Part shown: positions 44,681-56,252 of the stretch, in pieces
Layout: every line of letters starts with the position of its first letter
How positions within the stretch are numbered: the first letter of the stretch is position 1
Assembly: GCA_020747065.1 (NCBI GenBank)
Contig: JAGMVK010000017.1
Location: forward strand, 744,001 to 808,000
Origin: Cadophora sp. MPI-SDFR-AT-0126
Lineage: Eukaryota > Ascomycota > Leotiomycetes > Helotiales > Ploettnerulaceae
Direction of reading: 5' to 3'
DNA: 64,000 nt
Program-made: the position numbers and the translations under genes
Notes under the pieces: model-generated
Databases searched by the model: none
Told to the model about the DNA's origin: nothing
The model's input: the letters and a program-made list of their open reading frames with translations, nothing else

Positions 44681-46340
44681 GATGGGGGAGAACGAAATTA
44701 TCGAGGTCTGTCGGCCGAACCTATCGGCAGACCAGATGGAGCCATACCACCCCAGCATTTGGACCGATCCGACTCCAGAAGAAACTCGATTAAGACATGA
44801 TAGAATCCAGCAATTTGTCCGAGCCGGGATAATCGCGTGAAAACAGCGTACACACCATTATGGAACGACTTCATCTCAAGACCAGAAAATTCCTGTAAAC
44901 CAATGCATATCCTCAAGCCCAGAAATGTTTTTTCTAACCTGTTAATTTTAGCATTTATCCACCAAAGCGTCGAAGAAACAGATGTCCTAGATTCTGCACG
45001 AATTGACCACTTGCTTCCGTATTTCCAAGCCCTCGCATCAACGATTCAAACATACAAACTCACAGACTTCGCAGTCTCGACATGTCCGATCCCAAAAACA
45101 AAGAACCAACAGCCCTTGATACCAAAAGTAGAAAGTTTCACCGGCAATGTCAAAGTGATTGACAAGAATGACGAGACTCTCTGGTTCCGAGGCGAAGGCA
45201 TTGCACACGAGCAGGCGCGAAGCTGGACAGTACATTTCCCGCATACACGGATGGCTCTGACTATCGACACCCTCCTCAACAGTATCACAAAGATCAGGGT
45301 GCATACTTCGAGAAACAAAGTCTTCCGTTTGGAACGCACCACTTTTTACATCTACAACGTCAGGGAAATAAGAATAACCAGACAGCTAAAAGAGCCGCTC
45401 GCTGATGTCAAACTATAAGTAACTACACATTGGGAGGGGGCGCAGCAGGCAGTTCGAAGCGTCAAGAGACGGGAGAAGCTGTTCAAACATGGTTTAACGA
45501 GACTCGAGAGACAGAAGTAGCTGTGGGAATGTGGTACTCGGTAGTTGAGCCGGAAGCATTTGCGAAGCAACAGGAATTCCGACAATGGCTTGTTGACGAA
45601 GACACAGGCTTGACAACCCACAGTAAGTTCCAATTCTCAACGCTCCAGGTTCGAGTCGAGCACCAGGGAGTCGAACCTCATAAGGATGGTGGAGATGCTC
45701 CTAGCACTTTCACATTTTGGACCGCTCATGGTAGCGGTGCTGGCTCTGTTGATGTTTGTTTGCCGGAACTGGGGCACAGAGTAAAGGTATTGGAAGGAGA
45801 TATTACTGGCTGCCGCGCAAATCTCTTAGATCATTGTGTGTCAGAACTAAGGGATCCTCGTGGCATCATACTTTATGCGATGAAGGAAACGAGAGACAAG
45901 ATGAAACAACACGTCAACTACCTTCCAGCTGGCCCAGAGAAGGATGCCATTCTAGCGGTAAAAGCTGCTCGAGATAGACAGAAGAAAATTGTGATATAGG
46001 CCAAGGCAGAAGAAGAATCCAAACGCATTCAAAAAGCAGAGAAGATGCAACGCGGGGCAAACACGAGCAGCCCCGAAGAATTACACAGAAAAAGGCAACT
46101 TCTTGAAAAGCAAATCAAGGGTTTGAACACGACTTTAGGCGAGCAGAGGTCCTCAATCATCCCCAAAAGCTTAGGAAGGCTTTCATATCATAGCGCAAAG
46201 CAGTGCAGGCCTTGTTCCGGAACGGGGCCAGTGCCGCGGAAATCAAAATAGCAGAAGAGAGAACTGCTTTAGATTTCTATGAGTACGGTAGGATAGAGGA
46301 AGACAGAAGTCGCTTGGGTCTGAGTCCGTTCGTTAAATAA
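44681..46340 (+). pseudogene. Decayed gene of unknown family
   Basis: Protein-like sequence runs through several frames of the plus strand. It begins MGENEIIEVCRPNLSADQ at 44681 with WTDPTPEETRLRHDRIQQ, moves one frame at ~44837 (possibly by a 44-bp GTGAAA..CTCAAG intron), and continues SVEETDVLDSARIDHLLPY and LWFRGEGIAHEQARSW. A second frame change near 45300-45430 leads to ETGEAVQTWFNETRETEVAV and EFRQWLVDEDTGL. A TAG at 45997-45999 breaks RDRQKKIVI-AKAEEESKRIQ in a charged coiled coil. After ~46190 the protein continues in another frame (FRNGASAAEIKIAEERTALD) to TAA at 46338-46340. One nonsense codon plus at least one frameshift make an intact product unlikely. I do not recognise the family. 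Confidence 0.5.
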
Positions 46341-46635
46341 AACGCGGCGGAAGAAAAGGGTGATGGGAAAAGTGGACATCATGGGTTCTGGAAGAAGACG
46401 GGAAAAATCTGTTGAAGGATGTCGCATAATTCAAGGAGAAAACGGTCGCGGACTTTATAATGTCACTATCGAAAAACTACCAAATATTAGGGATGCGAGT
46501 TTGATGAACCGTCATGCGAAAAGATGTAAGGCCTTGGTTTAGTGAAGCTCAAAGGTAAAAGAGATCCATTCGCGAGCAGTTTGTTCTACAATCTGCATAG
46601 CCCCACAAGCGAGGCAGACTTTTTTACGCTTCATC

Positions 46636-47755
46636 TTATGCTTTAGTAGTCGATCCAATATCTCCCCATCGAATGTTAGAAAACACTACATGGGTATCGG
46701 GGTGCTGAGACTGGATGTTGGATGGGCTCCCTTGGCCAGCTGCGCAAGGTCCATTGTTGCCAGAGTCAAGCCACACCATGTTCTGAGCAGCATCATTCCA
46801 GATACTCATCGCTAGTACCACTGTTGAAGAGAAACGTTAGTGTTCATTTTCAAAAGGTTGTATTGATACCAGCCACTTTGAAACACTGTTTAAGAAAAGA
46901 TTCGCTCGACCTACTGCCACGTCCGAGTGCTTGGCCCATTCCAGTCATCCCTCCGGTTGTGCCTTCGTTTCCGCATGTAGATATCGTGCCGCCGTTACCA
47001 ATCTGACGTCCATTCTGAATATACTTGCGTGTGATCTGAGACAGTCTGCCACTATTGGCAGCAAATTGTGTAATGACGGTGAATGGCTTGCTGGTGTCAA
47101 CAGTCTTGCCTGGTCCCCAATAATTTCTTTGACCGCTCGCGTATGGATTGTAACCACATCCACCTTTATCACACGTATTTCCCTTGCACGGATGAGGTGT
47201 CATTGCCGTAGCCATGGAGTTCGATTCGAGGATATCCATCTCATTGCAGCAGAAACCTTGGCATTGTGCGTCGCAGTATCCCATTCCAGCACCAGCACCA
47301 GAACCTCCTTTTCCACCACTTCCATCAGCAGCCATCTCCGAAAGATAGAATGCGCCATTCTCTCCACAAGGTAAGGTTGATGTGTCGACGTCCACGGATA
47401 ACTCCTGATTAAGGAGGTTCATGAGAACATACTTGCTGTCGGCACCCAAGAGGTAAATGCGTGGGGTTGCGTTGTTGAGACCACTGCTTGTTTTGACGTA
47501 ATGATACATTGTCACGGCACTTCCTGAAGTAGAAACTCCCATTGCAGCGTAGTCAGCGGCCGATCTCGAACCAGGAGCTCCACGAGCAAATTTCGAGTCC
47601 TGATCAAGAACAACAGAAGTGTTCTGTTGGACACAGCCTCCTGACGTGGTACATTTCCAGGTCGTCAGAGGAGGATACTCCTCTGCGGCGTGTGCAACCG
47701 GGGTGGCTACTAACACTAATGCTACAAGAAAGAAGGAATGAAGTTTGAAAGACAT
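46636..47755 (-). CDS. Secreted GH7 cellulase (endoglucanase-like), compact form
   Basis: Cleaves beta-1,4-glucan with retention, outside the cell. Exons 47755-46915 and 46820-46636 (94-bp intron, phase 1) encode 341 aa. The signal peptide is [23 protein letters not shown]. Mature blocks: [58 protein letters not shown] with the catalytic ExDxxE (EMDILE, residues ~178-183), [17 protein letters not shown], and the end [17 protein letters not shown]. No linker or CBM1 follows. It is shorter than well-known GH7 enzymes (~400-440 catalytic residues): the Cys-rich stretch after SVVLD is replaced by ~15 residues, and the loop before GFCCNEMD is nearly absent, which would open the cleft. Open-cleft GH7s act as endoglucanases. 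Confidence 0.9.
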
Positions 47756-48735
47756 GATTTAATCTTAGAAATATTTCCAACAGTTTCTCCCTTTCCAGTC
47801 AGGACACGATTGGTATTTGTGTTTGATAGTCGTCTCCTTAACTCCATCCCCGCTTCTCAATTAATTACTATCGCCCGTTTAGGCGTGATGTTTACTGCTG
47901 GTATCTTTGGTGCCTACTCGGCATTTCATTTCTGTGACGCACGATATTGAAATTGTCAGGGGGATCATTACATATTAGCCTGTCGAACGCCAGGGTCAAC
48001 TCCAGGCTGTTCGGCATCTAACAGTCTGTTGCCTTCATGGCCTGTACTCAATTCAAAACATCTTACTTCCCAAGCGATCGATCGACTAGCACTAGTTCTG
48101 GGTCTTGGATCGACTCGTGGAAAAGCTTGTCTCGCTTGCTCTCGGTTTTGGGGAATACACACTGTCGACTGTAACATGCCATGCGAAACGATTTCCGAGA
48201 ACTGCCAGATTTCAAAAAGGGATTAGCCCTAAAGTCTCCAATAAGAGTCAAGACTTCTTAGAAATTCACAATAGACGCAAATTACTAAGATCAATATGTT
48301 TTCGTTCACTTTGCGACAAGCGAGCGACTGGCACCAGCCTTTCGGACTTCGCTTATTTCGGACTCTGTGCAGTATCAAACAACCCAGAAACAGTTGGGAA
48401 AAACACGCCCAGCTTACGTTACATCAGTGAAGTACGTTTAGTCACCCCAGCTACAAATATTCAAGTGAAGTTATGCATACGAGTAGGACCATAATGCTGA
48501 CATTCCAAGCATGTACGACGTACATTTCAGGAAGTGATGAGGTGCAAGCGAGGGTCACGAAGAATAAGCAATAATCATTCGTCCGGTTAGCAGCACGGAT
48601 CTGCGGTCAGGCGGCAGGCGTATAATCGTGCAGAAATCAAGATTTTAGAATACCATCCCTCGAAGTTCTCCTCCATATTAGGCGGAAACAATTCTACACT
48701 AAATTAGCAACACCGCGTATTGTACTTTGCCCGCA
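47756..48735. other. Divergent promoter region (GH7 / HET protein)
   Basis: About 1 kb between two divergent genes. Overlapping frames around 48000-48490 on both strands have no motifs. Confidence 0.45.
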
Positions 48736-50775
48736 ATGAACGACCGCTGTGTTGATACTGATGCGACCTTCCACCAACAGTTCACATATCATCCGATGTC
48801 CACAACGGAGTATATGTACCAGCCTCTTAGCAAAACCGCATTTGAGATCAGACTCCTTCAGTTGCTGCCAGCATCATTGTCCTCTGATATCAGAGTCTTG
48901 ATCAGTATTACACCATTCGAGGACAGCAATTTGCCAGATTATGAAGCACTCTCGTATACTTGGGGGTCTACGGAAGATCCGCAAATGATATCGGTTGGGA
49001 CCGATGGAATTCATAGTTTGACCGTGACACGAAACCTCGCAGAAGCACTGCCATATCTACGACTTCGGGACAAACCTCGAACACTATGGATTGATGCTGC
49101 CTGTATCAATCAGAAGGACTTGAAAGAGAGAAGTCGCCAAGTCCAGAGAATGGCCGATATTTACTCGAAGGCTCGGAGAGTATTGGTTTGGCTGGGAAAA
49201 GAGTCGGAAGACAGCTCCTTGGCAGTGGAATGTGTGCGTACTTTATCTTCGAAAATCGAGATTGATCCTGGGATCATGAAAGTGCTGCCAAGAACGGATG
49301 AGAAGCATTGGCTGGACTGGAAGGCAAAGCTACCATTTAACGTTGAGCAAACCATGGCATTGGCGAGGCTTTGCAATCGAGACTGGTTCAAGCGCCTTTG
49401 GATCTGGCAAGAAGTCCGCTGTGCTAGAGATGTTGAGGTCATGTGTGGTACGGATTCGATGTCTTGGAAAGAAATCCAAGTTCTTGGGTATTTTTGCTTG
49501 CACAAATCTTGGGATCAAGCTTTCTATGATAATGTGTCAAGAATCACCAGGTTCTTATTGTTCAATTTATGTGGGCTGGTGGGATCCAATTCATTCTTCG
49601 CTCTTATCGATCAAACGAAGCATTCCCTCTGTTCCGACCCAAAAGACAGAATATATGCTCTGGCATCGATGGCAGCGGAAGGAGATCTTCATGTGGAGCC
49701 TGACTACGAGAAGCCTACCTCTGAGGTCTTCCATTCGTTTGTGATTGAGTATATTCGGCACCACGGAGACCTAAAAGTTCTAACACAAGTCGAAAGTCAT
49801 AAAGACACCAATCAATGCTTGCCTTCCTGGGTACCCGAATTCTCGATTCCTCGGGCTGCGAATCCTTTCATCCAGGCATATGTTAGTGGAAGTTCCAGCT
49901 GCTATTTCAACTTTCCGGATGAGAGAAAACTGGAGGTGAATGGAGTGGTCATCAGTACAGTGGCCTATTGCGAGGCGTGCCGACTTCATAGTACCAGCGA
50001 TGTTGGGCCAGAAGATGTGAGGGAAGAGCTCATCCGCATGATGAGCGAAATCCGACTCAGAGGCAAAATAGAATGGAGTCGGGAACATGTTCACGGTCTA
50101 TTGCAGGCTCTATTTTCAGGCGCCTTCGCAGACAACTATTTCCCCAAATTGACGAGTGATGAAGTCGTCAATGCCAGTCAACTTGAAGAACTCTTACGGA
50201 AGCTTTTGATGCTTGTGTCTAATGCTGGCGAGCCTCCGGCGCCTCTATCCGTATCAGAATCACTCGTTATGGACGCAGTCGCTGGGTTCTTGCTCGACCG
50301 CAGCATTGTCCTGTCATCCGATGGAAGAATCGCTCTGGCACCACAAGACACGCAAACCGGAGATGTCCTGGCTGTCCTTCTTGGTTGCGACTCTCCAATG
50401 TTACTGAGACCACTTGATAACGATGAGTATATTGTAATTGGCGAAGCATTCTATGATGGAGCGATGTATGGAGAGTTGCTTCTGGGTCCGTTCCCGGAAG
50501 GGTTTCGGCCGGTCTGGCAATATAATGAAAAGTCGAGATCATATCTCATTTCGTTCTTACATGGCGATTCTAAAGTGTTTCGGGTTGATGATCCAAGACT
50601 GGAAGGTGTTGCACTACCATCTGGATGGGAGAGAAAAGAGCAGGGAATGGAAATCACCGAGAATAATTTTGTGAATCATGATACTGGGGAGAACATGGGT
50701 TCTTGCGATCCCAGGCTAAACATTGAATTCTTCAAGAGTCGAGGGGCCAAGATAGAATCACTTACATTAGTCTAA
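48736..50775 (+). CDS. HET-domain (heterokaryon incompatibility) protein
   Basis: An intronless 679-aa protein; the first ATG (MNDRCVDTD) is at 48736. The HET domain begins with IRLLQLLPASLSSDIRV and shows its three signature blocks: LPDYEALSYTWGS, LWIDAACINQKDLKERSRQV and RRVLVWLG, then RDWFKRLWIWQEV. HET domains trigger cell-death responses after fusion of unlike fungal individuals, though many paralogues are untested. Beyond about residue 300 (DPKDRIYALASMAAEGDLHV) there is a family-specific C-terminal region, and near the end LPSGWERKE with FVNHDTGENMGSCDPRL resembles a degenerate WW domain that often ends such proteins. There is no transmembrane segment or ankyrin/WD repeat. Confidence 0.9.
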   Translation: MNDRCVDTDATFHQQFTYHPMSTTEYMYQPLSKTAFEIRLLQLLPASLSSDIRVLISITPFEDSNLPDYEALSYTWGSTEDPQMISVGTDGIHSLTVTRNLAEALPYLRLRDKPRTLWIDAACINQKDLKERSRQVQRMADIYSKARRVLVWLGKESEDSSLAVECVRTLSSKIEIDPGIMKVLPRTDEKHWLDWKAKLPFNVEQTMALARLCNRDWFKRLWIWQEVRCARDVEVMCGTDSMSWKEIQVLGYFCLHKSWDQAFYDNVSRITRFLLFNLCGLVGSNSFFALIDQTKHSLCSDPKDRIYALASMAAEGDLHVEPDYEKPTSEVFHSFVIEYIRHHGDLKVLTQVESHKDTNQCLPSWVPEFSIPRAANPFIQAYVSGSSSCYFNFPDERKLEVNGVVISTVAYCEACRLHSTSDVGPEDVREELIRMMSEIRLRGKIEWSREHVHGLLQALFSGAFADNYFPKLTSDEVVNASQLEELLRKLLMLVSNAGEPPAPLSVSESLVMDAVAGFLLDRSIVLSSDGRIALAPQDTQTGDVLAVLLGCDSPMLLRPLDNDEYIVIGEAFYDGAMYGELLLGPFPEGFRPVWQYNEKSRSYLISFLHGDSKVFRVDDPRLEGVALPSGWERKEQGMEITENNFVNHDTGENMGSCDPRLNIEFFKSRGAKIESLTLV

Positions 50776-50948
50776 AAATCTGAAGTCAATCAAGAGTTGA
50801 GCCTTCATTTTATTTAGGCTCCTGAATAATTGGCGGAGCGGCCCCGTGGGGAATTGAACGGGATAGAGCGGACATGACTGGAAAGGGTGCGGGATAAACA
50901 AGCGAGGCGACAATCAAAGAATGTATTTGAGTTCTTGAATTCCGCACA

Positions 50949-52198
50949 TCAGCGTTCTTGACTCCATTTTCGAGTCTCAAAATCCCGTTTGACTTCTTCT
51001 GCAAAATCATCATCAGTCAGGACACGATATCCAACAGCAGCCATCCCCTCAACATTCAGCAAACACCTCTCAAACGCAGCCTCCGACCCCGCGCCTCGAG
51101 TAAATCCCGCTGTATGAGGGAAAGCTCTATCAGACGGAATGCCGAAAATGCCCTGCCAACTTGGACACTCGTAACTGACATTCCCCTGATCAGTCGACGC
51201 GGGTGTCGTAGCCCGCGTGGTATTGTTCTGAACTTGGTGGCCAAATCTCACCATTGCATGTTGGAAAGCCTTGCAGATGGGAAAGTTAGGTCTAAGGTCA
51301 GCATAGGCTCCCAAAGGAAGAATGTCAACTTCACATCCTGTGGCTTCCGCTGCTCCTCTGAAGCAGCTCCATGCCCTTTCTTCCAATACTTTTGCTCGCG
51401 CCAGTGTTGGCGCTCTCACTCCGAACTCCAAAACAGTCTTGTCGGGAATGATATTGGCAGCTGTCCCACCTTCTTTGATAATTCCATGAATTCGCTCATC
51501 GGGTCTGATTTGTTGTCTCAATATCCCGATACTGGTGTATCCAGCAACAGCTGCATCCAGAGCATTGACACCTTTCCAAGGAGCCAATGCAGCATGAGCG
51601 GGCTTTCCTCGAAAAGTGACCCTGAACCCCGATATCGCCAAAGTTCTATCATACGCGTCTCCTAGAACACCTTTAGGATACACACTGGAGCTGGTCGGAT
51701 GCATCATCAAACACGCGTCGACATCCTTGTACGCTCCTTCCTCGATCAGTTTGATCTTTCCCCCCATGGCCTCTTCTGCTGGCGTTCCTAGAAGTCGCAC
51801 TCGACCAGGCTTGCCACTCTCTTTCAGAGCATCTACGACTGCTAAGAAAGCTCCTAGTGAGGAAGTCGCGATGAGGTTGTGTCCACATGCATGACCAAGT
51901 CCTGGGAGGGCATCGTACTCGGCGTTGTATGTCACGACTCTTCCGCCTGATCCATATTCTGCCTCAAAGGATGTCTCGATCCCATAAGCATGCGGACTCA
52001 CTCTGATGTCTGGCAAGCTCCGTAATGCCGCTACCAGAGTGTCATGTGCTATGAATTCTTTGTATGCTAATTCTGGATTGGAGAAGATCTGGATTTGTTA
52101 AACTGGGCGCAAATTCGGTGGGGACTGACCTTATTGTTGACTTTTGGCAGCACTTCGCAGTGCTTTTTTACGCTTGCTTGAAATCCCAGTCCGGCCAT
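50949..52198 (-). CDS. M20-family amidohydrolase/peptidase
   Basis: Exons 52198-52130 and 52088-50949 (41-bp intron, phase 0) encode 402 aa. This is a co-catalytic zinc hydrolase of the M20 group (aminoacylase/carbamoylase/PM20D2-like). The metal region is YNAEYDALPGLGHACGHNLI (residues ~93-112), then LLGTPAEEAMGGKIKLIEEG with the catalytic Glu pair, ACLMMHPTSSS, the dimerisation-domain start FRGKPAHAALAPWKGVNALD, and the final metal-binding His in RAFPHTAGFTRGAG. No signal peptide: cytosolic. M20 enzymes cut amide bonds of N-acyl or N-carbamoyl amino acids or dipeptides. It is divergent from a hydantoinase-type gene with 662 bp between starts, which suggests use of a related substrate, by inference. 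Confidence 0.9.
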
Positions 52199-52860
52199 TT
52201 TTGAATTCGAATTTCCTTGAGCTGAAGTCAAATTGATGCAGCCCTATTCTAGGAATAATACCAAGGAAAGTGAGCTTGTTTCCATATTCTCTTCGATTCT
52301 GAGATTAAAGTCGAAGTTGTGTTGCAAGGTCGTCTCGAAAGTTGAGATAATTGTTCCCCACCGCGGGGTTGTTTGCGACAGGCGAGCGATAGGCAAGTGA
52401 TAGCCAAATAGGCGGGGCTAGCTCTGCCCCTTTCCATGCTATCAACAGGCTTTGTACTCCCAGAATTCCGTCAGCTTTGAAACATCATCTTCTCCCAGTC
52501 TTGTTCATCATCGGTCTACATGTGATTTGATTATTTCGGCCTCAAGCCTCCCCAGCTTGGCTATCTTTTATGTTCTGTATCGGACCTTCTCTCTGGACTT
52601 GCGAAGTCGCAGCCTAATTTTTCCTCTGCGCCAAGACAGCCCCCCATCCTTGACTCTACGTGTATTACAAGGCTATCTTGTTGCGTTTACCCGACCCGCA
52701 CGGGCATAGGCATCGTTTCCGTGAGGATATATCAGTGACGAGTGAGGTTGAACCTGTTCATATAGCTCGTTCTCACGTGCGAGCCTTTGACATCCACGTC
52801 TGGTCAGACTTCTCTTGCAAGAATTTTCACTCCTTTGGTCCCAGGCCACAGTCCAACAGT
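52199..52860. promoter_or_regulatory. Shared divergent promoter with GATA motifs
   Basis: Between the M20 and hydantoinase genes. Three HGATAR motifs, the site of nitrogen regulators of the AreA type, lie within 60 bp: AGATAA 52345-52350, CGATAG 52387-52392 and TGATAG 52398-52403. Nitrogen control of both genes is an inference. Confidence 0.4.
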
Positions 52861-55800
52861 ATGACTTCTCAAAAGTTGATCATTGGAGTAGACGTTGGTG
52901 GTAAGTGCTGAGACGATAAATTGGTCGGGCTAAAATGCTCACAATTCCATCTGCAGGGACCAACACCGATGCAGTTCTTCTTGACCCCACCAAGTTGGGA
53001 CCAGCAGCTGTCATTTTATCATTTAAAGCCACTACTGGAACAGATGTCACGACTGGAATCGAAGAAGCCATCCGCACTCTTCTCAAGCAGGCGAATGCAT
53101 CCTCCTCAAGTGTGGCGAGCCTCATGATTGGAACGACGGTAAGTGAGCCCATAGTGTAAATTTATGAGCCTTGCTGATCGCTGCTCGAAAAGCACTTCAT
53201 CAACGCCGTTGTAGAACGAGACGCCTCGAGGCTCGAGCCTGTAGCAGTCCTCCGTTTGGCCGCTGGAGATTACATGGAAAATACCCCGCCATTTATCGAT
53301 TTCCCTCCAGCTCTGACGAAGAGTACGGAATGCCTCATCCCCTTCATGAGCGGAATAATGCTAATGAAAACAGTCATCAATGGCTATGGAGCTAGAGTAT
53401 CTGGAGGCGTTCAGATTGATGGTTCAGAGATCGGACCCATCAAAGAAGATGAGATTATCGAACAGGCAAATATTATCAAGGCGAAAGGACTTCAGAAAGT
53501 TGCAATCATCGGTATCTATTCCCCCTTTGACGAAAAGTACAAGCAAGAGTACCAGGTCCGTGATATGTTGAGGAAAACACTCGGAGATGAAGTGGAAGTC
53601 GTATGTTCTAGAGACGGTGAGACGATATTACTCCTCCATTCACCCCAATACGTAGCTAATAAGCACAAAGTCGCTGGCGTCGGTATCTTGGCTCGAGAAA
53701 ACGCAGCCATCCTCAACGCCTCAATCCTTCGATTTTCTAAAAGAACAATCAACGGCTTCAAACGAGCCATGAAGCGTCTCAACCTGAACTGCCCCTTGTA
53801 CCTAACATCCAATTCCGGTCAGCTCCTATCATCCAAAGAAGCAGTGTTGTTCCCAATCCAGATATTCGCTTCCGGAGCAACGAATTCAATCAGAGGGGCT
53901 TCTTTCCTGTCGTCAGCGGGCAAACAGACTGAGAGTAGATACGTGATTGACATTGGAGGAACGACGACAGATATCGGATGTCTTCTCCCAAGCGGATTTC
54001 CTCGGCTAGCTAGCGCATCCACCGAGATTGGCGGGGTGAGAGTCAATTTCGCCATACCTCAAGTTGAAAGCATTGGACTTGGAGGCGGTTCACTTGTTCA
54101 TGTCCCAGAAAATTCGGCGGATAGATTCAGTATCGGACCAGACAGTATAGGACAGGCTCTGAGGGAAAAAGCAAAGTGCTTTGGCGGCGACACCTTGACA
54201 GCGACAGACATCATGGTCGCAGCTGGAGTCGCAAAAGTCGGTGCCTCGACCCCTGAGGTTTTGCTCGAAACGATAGAGGCGGCAAGGAAGAAGATGAAGA
54301 TCATGATTGAGGATCTGATTGACAGAATGAAGACATCACCAGAGCCATGTAGTCTGTTATTGGTGGGAGGTGGTGCATTCCTCTGTCCGTCAGAACTGGT
54401 GGGAGTTGCGTCGATTGAGATCCCCGAGCATTCCGAGGTTGCTAACGCTGTAGGAGCTGCCGTGTATGACAAAGCCCCATGTTATGTGACCAGTTTGCTG
54501 ATTAATAGACAGTGCTGAAATTGGAGAGGCCGCCGAGCTGATGGTCGATAATGACAAGAAAGACGCGACGCTGATTGAGGTCAAGACACAAGCAATTGCC
54601 GCGGCCGTCACTAGAGGGGCAAAGGAAGACCAAGTCCGCATCATTGAAGAAGATGTGTCAGGAATTCCATATATTGAAGGAAAATCCAAGATAGTCGTTA
54701 AAGTCGTCGGACCCGTCGACTATGAACGATTCTTGAACAAAGCTGAGATCGAAGTTCCCGAGTCGTCCACCGATGAAGTCTATGATGAGACAAAGAAGTG
54801 GGAAATCGAAGACGTGAAGGCTTTTACCGAAGCAGATATTGATCATGACACTTACAAGCCTCATATCGATAGCGATCGCGTCTGGCATCTGACAGAAACT
54901 GACGCCTACTACATCTCGATCGGCTGCTACATTCTCGGTTGTGCAGGTGGAGGTACACCTTACGGTTCATACCTCGAACTCCGACAAGTCCTGCGTGATG
55001 GCGGGGATGTCACCATTATTGACATCGAGGACTTGACAGACGATGCCTTGTGTGGGCCAGTAGCTGGTATGGGAAGTCCAGTTATTGCCATCGAGCGACT
55101 TGGCGGCAACATGATTGGTGAAGCTTGGGAGGGCATGCAAAAGCATCTTGGTATCAAGTTCTCGGGAGTGATGGCTGCGGAAATTGGTGGCTCTAATGGA
55201 TTCGCACCATTGCACATTTCGAATGCTTACAAAATTCCTTGTGTCGATGCCGATGTAATGGGTAAGGGATGTCGAACGGGATATATCTACGTCTGCTGAC
55301 TTGATAAATTCTATAGGCCGAGCGTTTCCTGCATTCGAGATGAGTTCCCTGTTCATCGGAGCCAAAAACGACGACATCAATCATCTCCTTCCCGTCTGTT
55401 TAGCAAGTGGAGATGGAACCACCATGATATTCAGCACGTCAAAAGATGCACTTGCTGTTGATAAAGCCCTCCGTGCAATCTGCATTACAATGGGGTATGG
55501 ACCAATTCCTCCATTCTCTTTCATCCCGGAAGCTGATCTACATCTCTCTACAGTCTCGCAGCAGGTATAACCGCTCGCCCATGCACTAAAACCGAACTCA
55601 AGCAATTCAGCATCCCCAGAACCCAATCGCTCTCCTGGCGTCTGGGCCGTGCTGTTGTACGGGCTCGCGCGAAGGGCACCATCGCGAATGTTCACGACGA
55701 CGTAATCACCGAATTCGGCGGTCCGCAAAGCGCAAAGAAAGTCTTCGAAGGCAAGATCGTGGGCATAGGCAACACGATTTACAAAGGTCATAGTTATGGC

Positions 55801-56252
55801 AAGCTCATCATTGAGAAGCTCAAGGATTATGAGAAGGAGAGCGAGGCCGGTGACATTGATGACTCGGGACCGGAGAGAGTCGAGATTCCGTTCAAGAATG
55901 AAAATTTGCTTGTTGAGGCGTACTACAAGGATGGTGAGAAGAAGGTGATTCCCCTACCAGAAGTAAATATCAAGAGAATGTGGACTGACGCCGGTCATTG
56001 AAGATCTTGACGATGGTTCCAGACCTCATTATGGTCCTCGACACGCTTACGGGCGAGGCTTGCGGTGTACCTGAGTACCGATATGGTCTGAAGGTCATGG
56101 TCATCGTTGCTGCTGTTCACCCGTTGTGGACGACGAAGCGTGGTTTAGAGATTGCTGGACCAACGGCGTTCGGATATGACTTTGATTTTGTGCCTTGTGG
56201 AACGTACAGCGATGTGAGGAGTGTGATCGATGAGTTTGCACCAAAGTTATAG
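52861..56252 (+). CDS. Hydantoinase/oxoprolinase-DUF917 fusion protein
   Basis: Exons: 52861-52900, 52957-53138, 53193-53616, 53671-54463, 54513-55261, 55317-55494, 55554-55962 and 56004-56252 (3024 nt, 1007 aa). The N-terminal ~540 residues are a hydantoinase A/5-oxoprolinase domain with ASKHA ATPase features: IGVDVGGTNTDAVLL (phosphate 1), LMIGTTHFINAVVERD, YVIDIGGTTTDIGCLLPSG (phosphate 2), SIGLGGGSLVHV and LLLVGGGAFLCPSELVG. The C-terminal ~450 residues are DUF917: YISIGCYILGCAGGGTPYGS, GPVAGMGSPVIAIERL, DADVMGRAFPAFEM and VPDLIMVLDTLTGEACGVPE. In bacteria these are often separate neighbouring genes. Likely reaction: ATP-dependent or independent opening of a cyclic amide such as a hydantoin or oxoproline; cytosolic. 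The 53617-53670 intron is 54 bp and stop-free, so it can be read through in frame. Confidence 0.9.
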
